DNA of 64,000 bases from Flavobacteriaceae bacterium UBA6268 (GTDB lineage Bacteria > Bacteroidota > Bacteroidia > Flavobacteriales > Flavobacteriaceae), in assembly GCA_002440705.1 (NCBI GenBank), contig DJVA01000049.1, forward strand, positions 58,205 to 122,204, written 5' to 3'. Numbering within the stretch: position 1 is the first letter of the stretch; the number at the start of each line of letters is the position of its first letter. Below are positions 7,908 through 16,306 of the stretch, piece by piece. The translations under genes were made by a program, and so were the position numbers. The notes beneath the pieces were generated by a model. The model saw only the letters and a program-made list of their open reading frames with translations, had not been told where the DNA came from and did not search any database.

Positions 7908-8681
7908 ATGAATTCCAGAGCCGAACAATTAGCAGCTTTCGACCGACTGTTGACCATCATGGAGGAACTTCGGGAACAATGCCCGTGGGACCGAAAACAA
8001 ACCATGCAGTCCCTGCGGCATCTTACCATTGAAGAAACCTACGAATTGGGCGATGCTATTTTGGATGCAAATCTTGATGAGGTAAAAAAGGAGCTGGGAG
8101 ATCTATTGCTACACATTGTTTTTTACGCCAAAATCGGAAGTGAAACCCAAAGTTTTGACATCGCTGATGTGGCGAACGATATTTGTGAAAAACTCATTTC
8201 ACGCCATCCACATATCTATGGAAATGTTGAAGTAGCCAACGAAGAAGAGGTGAAGCAAAATTGGGAGCGATTGAAGTTGAAGGAAGGGAAAAAAAGTGTT
8301 TTGGAAGGTGTTCCAAGCTCATTGCCCGCTTTGGTGAAAGCCAACCGCATACAGGATAAAGTGGCAGGGGTAGGTTTTGATTGGGAAGAACCGCAACAGG
8401 TTTTTGAAAAACTTAAGGAAGAATTGGAAGAACTACAGCACGAGGTCGGTGATGGGAACCAAGCCCTAATGGAACAGGAATTTGGTGATGTCCTTTTTTC
8501 CATGATCAATTATGCGCGTTTTCTGAAGATTGACCCTGAAAATGCCCTGGAGCGCACCAATAAGAAATTTATCAAACGATTTCAGTATTTGGAGCAAAAA
8601 GCCCATGAAAACGGAAAGTCCCTAAAGGAAATGACCCTCGCCGAGATGGATGTGTTTTGGGAAGAAGCCAAAAAAACCTGA
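7908..8681 (+). CDS. mazG: Nucleoside triphosphate pyrophosphohydrolase MazG
   Basis: MazG hydrolyses (d)NTPs to monophosphates and pyrophosphate, cleaning aberrant nucleotides and, in E. coli, tempering ppGpp levels. The 257-residue protein has two MazG domains. The first has CPWDRKQT, EETYEL and the metal ligands in EVKKELGDLLLH, and the second has ELEELQHE and EFGDVLFSMINYARF. Start is the ATG at 7908 (MNSRAEQLAAF); the open frame reaches 7881, but those residues are not family-like. It ends in a short hairpin shared with the convergent DUF349 gene. Confidence 0.94.
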   Translation: MNSRAEQLAAFDRLLTIMEELREQCPWDRKQTMQSLRHLTIEETYELGDAILDANLDEVKKELGDLLLHIVFYAKIGSETQSFDIADVANDICEKLISRHPHIYGNVEVANEEEVKQNWERLKLKEGKKSVLEGVPSSLPALVKANRIQDKVAGVGFDWEEPQQVFEKLKEELEELQHEVGDGNQALMEQEFGDVLFSMINYARFLKIDPENALERTNKKFIKRFQYLEQKAHENGKSLKEMTLAEMDVFWEEAKKT

Positions 8682-8697
8682 GAAGCCCCCAGGTTTT
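8673..8697. terminator. Hairpin between convergent mazG and DUF349 genes
   Basis: AAAACCTG at 8673-8680 pairs with CAGGTTTT at 8690-8697 around a nine-base loop; the left arm contains the mazG stop. A and T runs on the outer sides could serve either direction, but they are short. Confidence 0.45.
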
Positions 8698-8701
8698 ACA
8701 A

Positions 8702-10684
8702 TCATTGATTTTTTAGAACTCGAATCGTTTTGAGCTTTGTCTTCCAAAGCTCGAGTTGCTCTTTTTGGCGGTTGATGTTATTGTGAACTTCTTTTACCAA
8801 AGGATTGTTTTCGTCTGCGTGTTGAAAAAAGCCCAAATTGTTTTCCAATTGCCTGATTTCAGCCTTGATTTCCGAAATCTTCTTGGAAATAAAGAATTCC
8901 TCGTTTTGAATTTGACGATCATCTTCCTGGGACATCATAGCATTGAGCTTGTTTTCGAAACGGATCATCTCCACTTCTTTTTTATTGAGCTTTAATTGGG
9001 CAAACAAACCGTCCAAGACCTTGTTGAATTTTTGATCGATTTGTTTTTTGGAAAAAGGAACTCGGCCAATTTCTTTCCACTGGTTGATTTTTTCCTTGAT
9101 TTTTTTTAGATCTTCTTCGTTGTCGCCACTTAATTTAAAACTGGAAATTTCTTTAAGCAAAGCCTCTTTCGCTTCGAAATGGACCATCGCTTCCTTGTTG
9201 GCTTCATTCTTTTCGGCATGCAAACGATCGAAGTAATGATTGCAGGCATCCTTGAATTGTTTCCAGATCTTATCGCTTTCTTTCCGGGGAACATGGCCAA
9301 TCGATTTCCAATCCTGTTGGATTTTTTTCATCAGCGGGGTTACGGTTTCAAAATCTTCATTGTCCTTGTTATCCTGAGCAATCTTCACCAATTCTTGCTT
9401 TTTCTGAAGGTTTTCGTATTGCTCTTTTTTCTTGTTTTTGTAGAAACTGTTCTTTTCATGGTTGAACGTGCGGGTTGCGTCCTTGAAACTGTTCCATACT
9501 TCCTTGTTTTTGTCCCTAGGAACTTTTCCAGCCTCGAAATAGGCATCCCTTAGTTCCTGAACTTTCTGGATGGCGGTTTGCCATGCCTTGTGATTGGATT
9601 TTGTTTGTGTTGCAACCGATTTGATTTCAGAGACGAGCGCTTGCTTTTTCAGGTAATTCTCCTCCAGTATTTCATCCAAATGCTGCATGTAATCCTGGCG
9701 TTTGTCGTGAATGACCTTGGTTGCTTCACTAAATTTATCCCAAATTTCCTCCCGGTATTCTTTGGCCACGGGTCCTACATCTTCCTTCCACATTTTGTGC
9801 AACATCTGTAGTTCCCGGAAGGCTTTCGAAATATCATTTTCTTGGGCCAATTCTTCGGCACGTCCAATGATCTTGAGTTTTTGTTCCAAGTTGTGCTTAA
9901 AATCCAAATCCCGGAATTCGCGATTAAGGTGTAGGAAATCGTAGAAATTTTCTACATGATGGCGGTAAGTATTCCAGACAATATTGTATTTGTCCCTTGG
10001 AATTGGTCCAGCCACATGCCATTTGTCTTGTATTTCCTTGAAGTGTTTGTAGGTGGTGTTAATATTTTCCTCAACCGTTAACAGGCCTTTAAGTTCTTCA
10101 ATAAGTTCTAACCTCTTGGAAAGGTTTTCCTGAAGATCGCGTTTTAGGCTCTTAAAGTGATTGTTCCGTTTTTCCTTGAAATCAAAATATAGGGAATTGA
10201 ACTCTTTTTTAAGGGGTGTGGTATAGTGAAAATCAATGATGTTTCCACCTTCGGCAAGAAATTCCTCTTTTTTGTGTTCCAGTTCGTCTGAAAACTTGGC
10301 ATTGAACTCGGCCCGAATTTCCTCAACAGCGTTTTTGATGTTCTGAACAGGTTTGTCCTTTAGGAGCCTTCTGAATTCGGATATGAGTTCTTTTTTGGAG
10401 AGGGAGTGGTAATCTACTTCCTCGTGATCGTCATGATCTTGATCTTCTTCATCATCGGAAGAGGAAATTTCCTCTTCATCTTCCGTTTCCTCAACCTCAT
10501 CAGAGTCTTTAGAAGCTTTTTCGGAATCCGCATCGTTTACATCTGGAGCCGTAACTTCAGATGTTTCTTCATTACTTTCGCCATCAAACCCGGAGGCTTC
10601 ATTTTCAGGAATTTGTTCCTGTAATGTTTCTTGAACTGTGGGTTCTTTTTTGGCTTCTTCCTCTTGCAACTTTTTGTCAGACAT
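8702..10684 (-). CDS. DUF349 repeat protein
   Basis: A 660-residue, highly charged protein. Residues 1-90 are strongly acidic and low in complexity. Then follow repeated units of about 70 residues with the recurring pattern W...G.(V/I)PR.....W..F, for example GPIPRDKYNIVWN, GKVPRDKNKEVWNSF, GHVPRKESDKIWKQF and GRVPFSKKQIDQKF, which define DUF349. The C-terminus is a predicted coiled coil. It has no signal peptide and is likely cytosolic. Biochemical function is unknown to me. It is last in a leftward run behind aroE, but the 93-base gap holds a promoter of its own. Confidence 0.9.
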   Translation of the reverse strand: MSDKKLQEEEAKKEPTVQETLQEQIPENEASGFDGESNEETSEVTAPDVNDADSEKASKDSDEVEETEDEEEISSSDDEEDQDHDDHEEVDYHSLSKKELISEFRRLLKDKPVQNIKNAVEEIRAEFNAKFSDELEHKKEEFLAEGGNIIDFHYTTPLKKEFNSLYFDFKEKRNNHFKSLKRDLQENLSKRLELIEELKGLLTVEENINTTYKHFKEIQDKWHVAGPIPRDKYNIVWNTYRHHVENFYDFLHLNREFRDLDFKHNLEQKLKIIGRAEELAQENDISKAFRELQMLHKMWKEDVGPVAKEYREEIWDKFSEATKVIHDKRQDYMQHLDEILEENYLKKQALVSEIKSVATQTKSNHKAWQTAIQKVQELRDAYFEAGKVPRDKNKEVWNSFKDATRTFNHEKNSFYKNKKKEQYENLQKKQELVKIAQDNKDNEDFETVTPLMKKIQQDWKSIGHVPRKESDKIWKQFKDACNHYFDRLHAEKNEANKEAMVHFEAKEALLKEISSFKLSGDNEEDLKKIKEKINQWKEIGRVPFSKKQIDQKFNKVLDGLFAQLKLNKKEVEMIRFENKLNAMMSQEDDRQIQNEEFFISKKISEIKAEIRQLENNLGFFQHADENNPLVKEVHNNINRQKEQLELWKTKLKTIRVLKNQ

Positions 10685-10720
10685 CTATTTCAATGTTAGG
10701 GTTCGTATCGTAATAGGAGT

Positions 10721-10750
10721 GAAAGATACTAACAACTGCCCACTCTGCAA
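10721..10750 (-). promoter_or_regulatory. Promoter for the DUF349 gene
   Basis: On the minus strand TTG at 10750-10748 and TATCTTTC at 10728-10721 are separated by exactly 19 bases; the last base of the -7 box deviates from TAnnTTTG. Confidence 0.5.
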
Positions 10751-10777
10751 AGAAAACGCGGTTTTTTAGGGTTTATT

Positions 10778-11515
10778 TTAGGATTTCCAGATGCTCCATG
10801 ACTTCAGTGCCTGTTGTTCAAGCATTTTTTGTCCGTTGCTTATCCTAGCCCCCGAGGCGAAGCCCATTTTAAGGAATTCGGTTAGGGGCGGATTGTAGGT
10901 TAGATCGAAAAGGATGTGTTTTTTGGTAATAAATTGGTAGGGTATTGGGGGGTATTTTGAAATGTTTGGATACGTGCCCAGCGGGGTGCAATTTACAATC
11001 AGCAAGTAATGTTCCATGATCTCCCTGCCCAATTCATGGTAGGTAAGGGTATTGTCGTTGTGGGTGGTCTTTTCCCGGGAAACCAATTTGTAGTCAAATG
11101 CCATGGCATCCAATACATGTCTTACGGCTTTTGAAGCACCGCCCGAACCCAATACCAAGGCAGTTTTTTCAGTAAAGGGAAAAAATCCTTCCAAGGCTTT
11201 TGCAAATCCAAAATGATCGGTATTGTAACCTTTAAGGTTGCCGTTTTTCTTGATCTTTATGGTATTGACCGCACCAATCATTTCTGCTTCTTCATCCAAA
11301 GAGTCTAGATATGGGATGATGGCTTCTTTATAGGGAATGGTTACATTGAGGCCTCGTAAGCCTTTGATTTTAAGAACCTTCTGAAGCTCTTCAATGGAGT
11401 CTAGGTCAAAATTTTCGTAGGTGGCTTTCAGCTTTTCTCTTTCGAATTTTTCCGTGAAGAAGGTTTTGGAAAAAGAGTAGTCAATGTGTTTTCCTACAAG
11501 TCCGTATTTAACCAT
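10778..11515 (-). CDS. aroE: Shikimate dehydrogenase
   Basis: Reduces 3-dehydroshikimate to shikimate with NADPH in aromatic amino acid synthesis. The 245-residue protein has the substrate-binding residues of YSFSKTFF, the catalytic Lys in NVTIPYKEAI, the GAVNTI motif, and the Rossmann loop LGSGGASKAV. Length is slightly short of the E. coli enzyme but normal for Bacteroidota. Its start overlaps the end of the upstream DUF368 gene by eight bases, so it belongs to the leftward TPR-DUF368-DUF368-aroE operon. Confidence 0.94.
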   Translation of the reverse strand: MVKYGLVGKHIDYSFSKTFFTEKFEREKLKATYENFDLDSIEELQKVLKIKGLRGLNVTIPYKEAIIPYLDSLDEEAEMIGAVNTIKIKKNGNLKGYNTDHFGFAKALEGFFPFTEKTALVLGSGGASKAVRHVLDAMAFDYKLVSREKTTHNDNTLTYHELGREIMEHYLLIVNCTPLGTYPNISKYPPIPYQFITKKHILFDLTYNPPLTEFLKMGFASGARISNGQKMLEQQALKSWSIWKS

Positions 11516-12530
11516 TTTTTTTGGGTTGCTTTTTATTGTATCGTTCTAGGCTTACAACAATTAAAATGCCAACAATGATAAAAAAAATAGCCCATAGCGT
11601 TTCGCCCGAAAATTCTGACGGCCAATAACGGTCGTAGTCCTTAATAATTTCCCGCCCGTCTGCATCCAATTGAATATTGCCCAGGGCATCCAATTCAAAT
11701 TCCTTGTTTTTCCATGGCCAAACAACTCCTAGCGATCCTGTAATAAAACCAATGATGACAGCATAGGTAGCTTTTCGGAAATGTTTCAGTACATAGGCAA
11801 GAATGTGCGAAAAAGTGACCAGTCCTGCCAAAGAGCCCAGCGAAAAGACAAGTAGCACTTTTAAGAGTTGGATGCGCTCTGTGTTGTTCAAAAATTCAAA
11901 ATTCCAATGCAACAAATCGGCTATAGTGTCATAAAGAGCATTCACCGAATCTACCAACAACAGCACATAATTTCCTATAAGGATAAGGATGAAGGAGCCT
12001 GAAAGGCCAGGTAGGGTCATTCCTGAAACACTAATCATTCCACAGAAAAAGACAAAAATCAAATTGTTGTTTTCGCGGGCAGGTTCCAAAAAGCTGATAC
12101 TGATCCCTGCAATGATGCCTAACAATAGGTACCCGATGTATTTTCGGTTCCATGTCCCAAAATCCTTTGAGATGTAATAAATGGAACCGATGATCATCCC
12201 AAAAAAAGCACTCCAAACATGAAGTTCGTAATGGATGATCAAAAAATCCAAAATCTTTGAAACGCTGAAATAACTTACGATCATCCCCAGTAATAACAAC
12301 CCCAAGAAACTCCCGTTGATATAGCGAAAGAAGCTTTTAAATCGGCCATTCCACAAGAGCATGAAGGCCTTGCGGTTTATTTTTTGCAACGAGTAAATAA
12401 ATTCTTCATAAAAACCAGCCACAAAAGCCACGACACCTCCAGAAACCCCAGGGACTTTATTGGCAGCTCCCATGGCAAGGCCTTTTAATACCAGCCAGAT
12501 TTTATCACTGAAATTCCGAGGTTGTGGCAT
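11508..12530 (-). CDS. DUF368 membrane protein (PopT-type polyprenyl-phosphate transporter), second copy
   Basis: A 340-residue polytopic inner-membrane protein. The N-terminal GLAMGAANKVPGVSGG motif and the internal MTLPGLSGSFILILIG motif are the paired re-entrant signatures of DUF368. Members named PopT in other bacteria were implicated in returning undecaprenyl phosphate across the membrane, so a lipid-carrier recycling role for cell wall and LPS synthesis is inferred by family. Start is taken at the ATG at 12530, giving MPQPRNFSDK, which overlaps the upstream paralogue by 26 bases; the frame is open to 12566. Between the conserved half and the last helix is a hydrophilic insert near residues 270-310. 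Confidence 0.85.
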   Translation of the reverse strand: MPQPRNFSDKIWLVLKGLAMGAANKVPGVSGGVVAFVAGFYEEFIYSLQKINRKAFMLLWNGRFKSFFRYINGSFLGLLLLGMIVSYFSVSKILDFLIIHYELHVWSAFFGMIIGSIYYISKDFGTWNRKYIGYLLLGIIAGISISFLEPARENNNLIFVFFCGMISVSGMTLPGLSGSFILILIGNYVLLLVDSVNALYDTIADLLHWNFEFLNNTERIQLLKVLLVFSLGSLAGLVTFSHILAYVLKHFRKATYAVIIGFITGSLGVVWPWKNKEFELDALGNIQLDADGREIIKDYDRYWPSEFSGETLWAIFFIIVGILIVVSLERYNKKQPKKNG

Positions 12531-13545
12531 GGGAAGTTTTCTTTTTTGCAAATTTTTCCATGGCATAAATGGTTAAAATACCAACAAGAATCAGTGCCAA
12601 AGATTGCCACGTTTGTGGATCTGTACCCGGATTGATACTTTCAAAATACCATGGGTTGATGCTTTTTTCCACTACGGTGCGGTAATTTTCAAAATCCTGA
12701 ATTTGTTGCTGGTAAACCGACAAGGTCCCCATCTGGCTCAAGTCTTTAAAAGGAATGGTGGCCCCAGTTGCTTTTTCGTAGACGGAGAGGGTTTCTTTCC
12801 AAGGCCAAATTTTGTTTAGGGATCCTATTATGAAACCAGTCATTAGGGCCAAGGTGGTGTTTTCGTAATGCTTGAATAACCACTTTAGAAGGTGGCTGAA
12901 ACTCAATATGCCAATCGCTGCACCCCCTGCGAAAAGGACAATTTTTTTTAAGTTGAAATCATGGAGGGCATCACTTAAAGTTTTATAGGCGCCCAAAATT
13001 ACCAAGATAAAGGATCCAGATATCCCCGGTAAAATCATGGCGCAAATGGCCAATGCCCCTGCAAAAAAAAGGAAATACATGTTATCATTGGACCCCAAAC
13101 TGGGAAGTGTAGTGATGTAGTACGCCAGCAACGATCCTGTGAGTAATGAAATGATGGTGCTTAAACGCCACTTCTGGATTTGCTTCCCTACATAGAAAAT
13201 ACTGGCTAGGATCAACCCAAAGAAAAAAGACCAAATCAAAACGGGGTGGTTTTCAATGAGGTACTTTGCCAGTCGCATGAAGGTTACAAAACTGATCAAA
13301 ATCCCACTTAACAATGCCAAGAGGAACGCGGCGTTGGATTGCTTCCAAAAAGCCAAAAAACCTTGTTTTCGAAAGGTTTTTAGCAAAGATGGATTGAGCC
13401 CACTTATGGTGTTAACCAATTCTTCATAAATCCCCGATATAAAAGCAATGGTACCTCCAGAAACCCCGGGAACGGCATCTGCAGCACCCATAGCAATTCC
13501 CTTGAGGCTGATGAGAAAAAAATCTGAAAATTTTCGGGAACCCAT
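12505..13545 (-). CDS. DUF368 membrane protein (PopT-type polyprenyl-phosphate transporter), first copy
   Basis: A 346-residue paralogue of the gene that follows it, with GIAMGAADAVPGVSGG near the N-terminus and MILPGISGSFILVILG in the second half, about nine to ten membrane segments, and a hydrophilic insert before the last helix. Family knowledge links DUF368 to undecaprenyl-phosphate translocation. The ATG at 13545 (MGSRKFSDFF) is preferred over a TTG at 13563 because it matches the N-terminus of its paralogue. A TATTTTTG box lies 20 bases upstream. The two genes overlap, so they are made from one message and may work as a pair. Confidence 0.87.
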   Translation of the reverse strand: MGSRKFSDFFLISLKGIAMGAADAVPGVSGGTIAFISGIYEELVNTISGLNPSLLKTFRKQGFLAFWKQSNAAFLLALLSGILISFVTFMRLAKYLIENHPVLIWSFFFGLILASIFYVGKQIQKWRLSTIISLLTGSLLAYYITTLPSLGSNDNMYFLFFAGALAICAMILPGISGSFILVILGAYKTLSDALHDFNLKKIVLFAGGAAIGILSFSHLLKWLFKHYENTTLALMTGFIIGSLNKIWPWKETLSVYEKATGATIPFKDLSQMGTLSVYQQQIQDFENYRTVVEKSINPWYFESINPGTDPQTWQSLALILVGILTIYAMEKFAKKKTSHATTSEFQ

Positions 13546-13564
13546 ACGGCAATCAATCAACACT

Positions 13565-13572
13565 CAAAAATA
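13565..13572 (-). promoter_or_regulatory. -7 promoter box for the DUF368 pair
   Basis: TATTTTTG on the minus strand between the end of the TPR gene and the first DUF368 gene. It allows independent expression of the transporter pair; the upstream element is unclear. Confidence 0.5.
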
Positions 13573-13578
13573 CAGAAA

Positions 13579-14979
13579 TTAAATGGAAGGTTTTTGGTGA
13601 TTGATGATTAATTGCTGGACACTTTTCTGGCAAAAAACCTTAGGGAACAATTCTTGAATGATGAGCGTAAATTCTTCGTCCAAATCCAAGGCATTTTTTA
13701 GGTGAAATGCCCCTTTATTGGCTTCCATTACCGTGTAATAAAGACCTGCCAAACGAAATTCGATCTCGGCATTTTCATGATAAAACTCCGTGGCTTGGTG
13801 CAGGTTATTGATGGCGGCGTTGAATTCGCCCAATTGAATGAGGATATCACATCGCGAAAGCCAGGTTTCCATTTCGTAATTGCCCAATTCGATGGACCTA
13901 CGGTAGCCGTGTTCTGCTTCCTCATAGAGGCTTAACTGTTTGTTGATTTTAGCGTAGCGTTTCCAATAGAGGACATTTTCACTGTCGATATTGATCGCTT
14001 TTTCGATGTAATACAATGCTTTCTGAAAATTTTTCTTGCGGAAGTAGAAATCGGTTATGGCAATCCAGGCTTTATCCAATAGCGCATCGTCTTCAACACA
14101 TTTTGTATAAAATTGTAACGCCAATTCGCTGTTGCCCATTTTCTCATGGCATTTCCCAATTCGTAACAATGCAAAGGAGGTTGGTTCATCAAGACTTAGG
14201 GTGATGGTGTAACTTTCTATAGCCCTTTCAAAAGCCTTCAATTTTTCCAGTACTTTTCCTTTTTCCAAATAGGCACCAATAAAACGATCGTCACTGATAA
14301 TGGCGAAATCGTAAGCGGCTAATGCTTTTTTATAATCTTTCAGCACATAAAATTGTTTGCCCAACTGGTGCCAAGCCACTTCACAATAGGGGTGTTTGTC
14401 CAAATAGGTATTGAGGTAACCAATGGCCTCTTCGTGTTGTTCTAAAAAGTCAAAACAATAAATAATGTTGTATAGGGCCGAATAGTCTTCTTGATCTTCT
14501 TCCAGACATTTGATGAAATAGTCTTTGGCATTTACATAATCCTCAATAAAAAGGTATTCCATGCCCAACAGCGAGAGCACATCTGCTTCATCTTCGGTAA
14601 TTTCAAGGGCTTTTTCCAAAAGTTTGATGGCTTTTTCATGGTCATCCCTTCTCGAATAGATGTTGGCTTTTTGGATATAGATTTCTTCATTGGACTGTTC
14701 CAAAAGGTAGAGTTCGTCCAGTATACGTTCTGCAATATCCAGCTTGCCCTCAAAAATAAACATTTCCACCTGGAACAATTTAAGGCTGGTGGAGGTAGGA
14801 TGTTGCTCCAATCCAAGTTTTGTAGCTTTTTTAGCCAAGGCCATCTTCCCGTTTTCGAGGTAATGGTGGATGATTTCCTCGAACTCTTCAGAGTCGAAGA
14901 AATAGACATCGTTGGTTTTTAACATGGATTCGAAGCGGGTAAGTGAGAAGTTGTTATGCTCGTTAGGGCTCAGTTGCAT
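13579..14979 (-). CDS. Tetratricopeptide repeat protein
   Basis: A 466-residue protein built almost entirely of TPR units of about 34 residues, each with the A..(Y/F)..A pattern, such as KALAAYDFAI, ALQFYTKCVE, KALYYIEKAI and EAEHGYRRSI. It has no signal peptide or membrane segment and is expected to be a cytosolic protein-binding scaffold. The family is well represented in Flavobacteriia, but I know of no assigned role. It leads a leftward series with the DUF368 pair and aroE; 33 bases separate it from the first DUF368 start. Confidence 0.88.
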   Translation of the reverse strand: MQLSPNEHNNFSLTRFESMLKTNDVYFFDSEEFEEIIHHYLENGKMALAKKATKLGLEQHPTSTSLKLFQVEMFIFEGKLDIAERILDELYLLEQSNEEIYIQKANIYSRRDDHEKAIKLLEKALEITEDEADVLSLLGMEYLFIEDYVNAKDYFIKCLEEDQEDYSALYNIIYCFDFLEQHEEAIGYLNTYLDKHPYCEVAWHQLGKQFYVLKDYKKALAAYDFAIISDDRFIGAYLEKGKVLEKLKAFERAIESYTITLSLDEPTSFALLRIGKCHEKMGNSELALQFYTKCVEDDALLDKAWIAITDFYFRKKNFQKALYYIEKAINIDSENVLYWKRYAKINKQLSLYEEAEHGYRRSIELGNYEMETWLSRCDILIQLGEFNAAINNLHQATEFYHENAEIEFRLAGLYYTVMEANKGAFHLKNALDLDEEFTLIIQELFPKVFCQKSVQQLIINHQKPSI

Positions 14980-15050
14980 ACGCAGGGGTTAACTTTTCAT
15001 CTAATTAAATATAGTAATGATCGATGCAAATCAATTGTTGTGCCCTTTTT

Positions 15051-15071
15051 CTTGTTAACAAGCTTATTAAC
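15051..15071. repeat. Second copy of the CTTGTTAACAAG palindrome
   Basis: The identical 12-base palindrome at 15051-15062, followed by TTATTAAC so that GTTAAC and ATTAAC half-sites are 6 bases apart. It lies in the 139-base gap upstream of the TPR gene. Confidence 0.5.
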
Positions 15072-15118
15072 ACCGTTTTTGGATTTTCAATCCGTTGATA
15101 AGCAATGGGATAATTGTC

Positions 15119-16303
15119 TTAAGTTGGTGAAATGGTATCCATTACTTCCGTCATAATGGCACAACCTTTTTCAATTTCTGTCAGGGAAATGGTAAGGGGA
15201 GGAGTAATGCGTATCGCTTTTTGCTCAAAAAGCAACCAAAATAAGATCAAGCCTCTTTTTTGACATTCCAAGATGATTTGTGTGGCCAATTCGGGTGTTT
15301 CCACCATAGCGGCCAACATCAAGCCCTTACCCCTAATTTCTTTAATGAGTGGATGATTCAGGGATTTTCTAAAGAGTTGTTCCTTTTCGGGAATTTGTGA
15401 TAAAAGCCTCGTTTGCGTTAGTTCTTTCAAAGTAGCCAAAGCCGCTGCTGCTATAACAGGATGACCGCCAAAAGTAGTAATATGGCCTAATTTGGGATGG
15501 TCTTTCAGCAAGGCCATATTTTGGTGTGAAGCGGTGAATGCGCCTATGGGCATGCCACCCCCCATGCCCTTACCCATAACCAAAATATCTGGGGCCACTC
15601 CAAAATGTTCGAAACCAAAAAGGGTGCCTGTACGACCAAAACCGGGTTGTATTTCATCCAAAATAAGTAAGGCACCAGAAGCTTCGCAGCGTTCTTTTAC
15701 CTTTTGAAGGTAATTTTTTTTGGGTAGGATGAATCCGGCACCCCCCTGAATGGTCTCCAGAATTACCGCGGCAGTTTTTGTTGTGATTCTATCTAGATCG
15801 GAAGTTGCATTGAATTGAATGGGGTGGCAGTCGGGGATAAGGGGTTCAAAGGGTTTTTTGCGCTCTTCATAGTCCATGACACTCATCGATCCCATGGTAT
15901 TGCCGTGATAGGCATTATGCGCAAACAATATTTCCGTTCTTCCTGTGACCCTGCGTGCAAGTTTTAATGAGGCCTCAATGGCTTCAGTCCCACTATTCAC
16001 CAAATATGTGGTATTCAAGTTTTTGGGCAAATGCATGGCCAAAAGCTTGGAAAGCGCTACTGTAGGTTCTTGGGCATATTCGCCATAAACCATAACGTGG
16101 GCATAGCGGTCCATTTGGTTTTTTACAGCAGTTACGACTGCAGGATGGCAGTGCCCCAAACTACAAGCCGAAACCCCTGCGACAAAATCCAAATAGGCCT
16201 TACCGGAAACATCGTATACATAACTTCCCTTGGCGTGGGACACTTCCATGGCCAATGGATGTGGTGTGGTTTGTGCTTGGTATTTCAGAAAATCCTCCAA
16301 CAT
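15119..16303 (-). CDS. Class III pyridoxal-phosphate aminotransferase
   Basis: A 394-residue fold-type I aminotransferase of the acetylornithine/ornithine/4-aminobutyrate group. It shows NSGTEAIEASLKLAR (phosphate cup), AYHGNTMGSMSV, LDEIQPGFGRTG with the PLP ring-binding Asp, and the Schiff-base Lys in VMGKGMGGGMPIGAF. The substrate cannot be told from sequence; no arginine genes lie nearby, so a name such as argD is avoided. The ATG at 16303 sits three bases after the stop of the OstA-like gene, so the two are probably co-transcribed. Confidence 0.88.
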   Translation of the reverse strand: MLEDFLKYQAQTTPHPLAMEVSHAKGSYVYDVSGKAYLDFVAGVSACSLGHCHPAVVTAVKNQMDRYAHVMVYGEYAQEPTVALSKLLAMHLPKNLNTTYLVNSGTEAIEASLKLARRVTGRTEILFAHNAYHGNTMGSMSVMDYEERKKPFEPLIPDCHPIQFNATSDLDRITTKTAAVILETIQGGAGFILPKKNYLQKVKERCEASGALLILDEIQPGFGRTGTLFGFEHFGVAPDILVMGKGMGGGMPIGAFTASHQNMALLKDHPKLGHITTFGGHPVIAAAALATLKELTQTRLLSQIPEKEQLFRKSLNHPLIKEIRGKGLMLAAMVETPELATQIILECQKRGLILFWLLFEQKAIRITPPLTISLTEIEKGCAIMTEVMDTISPT

Positions 16304-16306
16304 GGA

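Noticed and set aside
8756..9553. Hydrophobic frames on the plus strand opposite the DUF349 gene, looking like membrane proteins
   Set aside because: Runs of Phe, Leu and Val arise from the complement of Lys- and Glu-rich codons; no start signals or family motifs.
14491..14922. Open frame opposite the TPR gene
   Set aside because: Hydrophobic, Phe-rich composition is what the complement of a Glu/Lys/Leu-rich repeat gene gives; no independent support.
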